Of a DNA stretch of 64,000 nt, positions 63,124-64,000 are shown one piece after another. Origin of the DNA: Streptomyces syringium (GTDB lineage Bacteria > Actinomycetota > Actinomycetes > Streptomycetales > Streptomycetaceae). Positions within the stretch are counted from its first letter, which is position 1. Every line of letters begins with the position of its first letter. The position numbers and the translations under genes were made by a program. The stretch is from contig NZ_JAGIOH010000001.1 in the NCBI RefSeq assembly GCF_017876625.1, forward strand, positions 1,736,001-1,800,000, given 5' to 3'. Below the pieces are notes generated by a model that was not told the DNA's origin, made no database searches, and was given only the letters and a program-made list of their open reading frames with translations.

Positions 63124-64000
63124 TCATATCCGGCCCGCCCTGCGCTCGGTGATCAGCAGCCACAGCAGATAGCAGCCGCCGAGCATGCCGGTCACGGCAC
63201 CGACGGGCAGTTGGTCCGCCCCGAAGACCCGCTGGGACGCCCAGTCGGCGCCGACCAGCAGGGCCGCGCCCATGCAGGTGGCGGCGGCCAGGTTGGGGCC
63301 GGGGGCGCGGGTGAGGCGCCGGGCGAGCTGCGGCGCGGCCAGCGCGACGAAGGCGACGGGCCCGGCGGCGGCGGTCGCGACGGCGGTCAGCAGCACGGCG
63401 GCCACCACCAGCACGAGCCGGCACCGCTCGACCCGTACACCGAGCGCGTACGCGGCGTCGTCGCCCATCTCCAGCATCCGCAGCGACCGTCCCTGGCCGA
63501 AAACTACGGGGAAGACCACTCCGCACACGACGAGCAGCGGCCACACCTGGGCCCAGTCGCGGCCGTTGAGCGAGCCGACCATCCACACCATCGACCGGGT
63601 GGCGTCGACGATGTCGGCCTTGGTCATGAGGTAGTCCCGGGCGGCGGTGAGCACGGCGGTCGCGCCGATGCCGACGAGGACGAGGCGGTAGCCGTGGATG
63701 CCCTTCTGCCACGAGAGCAGATAGACGGCGAGGCCGGTGAGCACGCCGCCGACGACGGCGCCGCCCGCCACGGCGAACGTGTCGCCGTGGAAGAGGACGA
63801 TGACGGTGAGGGCGCCTGCCGCCGAACCCTGGCCGAAACCGATCACGTCGGGGCTGCCCAGCGGGTTGCGGGAGACGGACTGGAAGACCGCGCCGGCGAG
63901 CCCGAGGGCCGCCCCGACGAGCAGCCCGACCAGGACGCGCGGCAGCCGCAGGTCCTGCACGATGAACTCCTGGGCAGGGGTGCCGCCACCGGTCAGGGTC
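63124..64000 (-). CDS. Iron-siderophore ABC transporter permease, FecCD family (5' end missing)
   Basis: Partial membrane permease. The coding frame continues past the right edge, so the N-terminus lies outside the window. The visible 290 residues include RLPRVLVGLLVGAALGLAGAVFQ, NPLGSPDVIGFGQGSAAGAL and, near the C-terminus, PVAFVALAAPQLARRL and LLVGADWASQRVF, which are FecCD/BtuC permease signatures. About eight transmembrane segments are visible. It would pass siderophore-bound iron across the membrane. It is followed by its ATPase gene after 86 bases. The binding-protein gene should lie outside the window. Confidence 0.93.
   Translation of the reverse strand, partial: TLTGGGTPAQEFIVQDLRLPRVLVGLLVGAALGLAGAVFQSVSRNPLGSPDVIGFGQGSAAGALTVIVLFHGDTFAVAGGAVVGGVLTGLAVYLLSWQKGIHGYRLVLVGIGATAVLTAARDYLMTKADIVDATRSMVWMVGSLNGRDWAQVWPLLVVCGVVFPVVFGQGRSLRMLEMGDDAAYALGVRVERCRLVLVVAAVLLTAVATAAAGPVAFVALAAPQLARRLTRAPGPNLAAATCMGAALLVGADWASQRVFGADQLPVGAVTGMLGGCYLLWLLITERRAGRI

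Overview
This is a very GC-rich (roughly 70% or more by eye) actinobacterial chromosome segment, almost certainly from a Streptomyces. The evidence is the strong third-position GC bias, frequent GTG and TTG starts, GGAGG-type ribosome binding sites, ATGA/GTGA stop-start overlaps, and marker genes such as a Streptomyces subtilisin inhibitor, streptogrisin-like proteases and a SepF-like protein. From memory the gene order matches the S. coelicolor region from about SCO1735 to SCO1785; no search was run. I see no rRNA, tRNA, CRISPR array, insertion sequence or prophage.

Positions 1-10 kb hold a secreted lipase; a two-gene mutagenic repair operon (dnaE2 plus an ImuB-like Y-family protein) with a near-consensus LexA box; a VWA-domain protein; a YhgE/Pip-type membrane protein; and an FAD oxidoreductase. 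Positions 10-15 kb form a secreted proteolysis cluster: an SSI-family inhibitor with Lys at P1, two streptogrisin-type proteases, and a slipin/band-7 protein between them. Positions 15-20 kb hold two LLM-type flavin monooxygenases translationally linked to a DUF1684 gene (the first carries the only TTA codon I found by eye in the called genes), then a DUF5685 protein with an extreme cysteine-rich tail, divergent from sflA. Positions 20-33 kb are mixed: an acyl-CoA dehydrogenase, a 14-TM MFS pump, a PIG-V-like membrane glycosyltransferase, a PAP2 phosphatase, an I78-like small protein, an orphan ctaD, a WYL regulator, a glycosyltransferase with a coupled partner, and two coupled hypothetical genes.

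Positions 34-64 kb are mostly conserved housekeeping. Read from high to low coordinates on the minus strand, parA, an RHH-like gene, scpA, scpB and a pseudouridine synthase form one coupled chromosome-organisation operon; tyrA, cmk, plsC and der form the next run. Upstream of these lie ald, a STAND/TPR ATPase, a Nudix hydrolase and pyrG, then GH15, PucR and glycosyltransferase genes, then recN, a secreted S41 protease, nadK, tlyA, an SCP2-like gene, and a FecE/FecCD siderophore uptake pair cut by the right edge. The order tlyA-nadK-recN-pyrG-Nudix-parA-scpA-scpB-rsuA-cmk-der is shared with mycobacteria, with lineage-specific genes inserted.

Many gene ends are marked by perfect GC-rich inverted repeats, listed individually. 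Start codons were chosen from Shine-Dalgarno position and stop/start coupling and often differ from the longest open frame.
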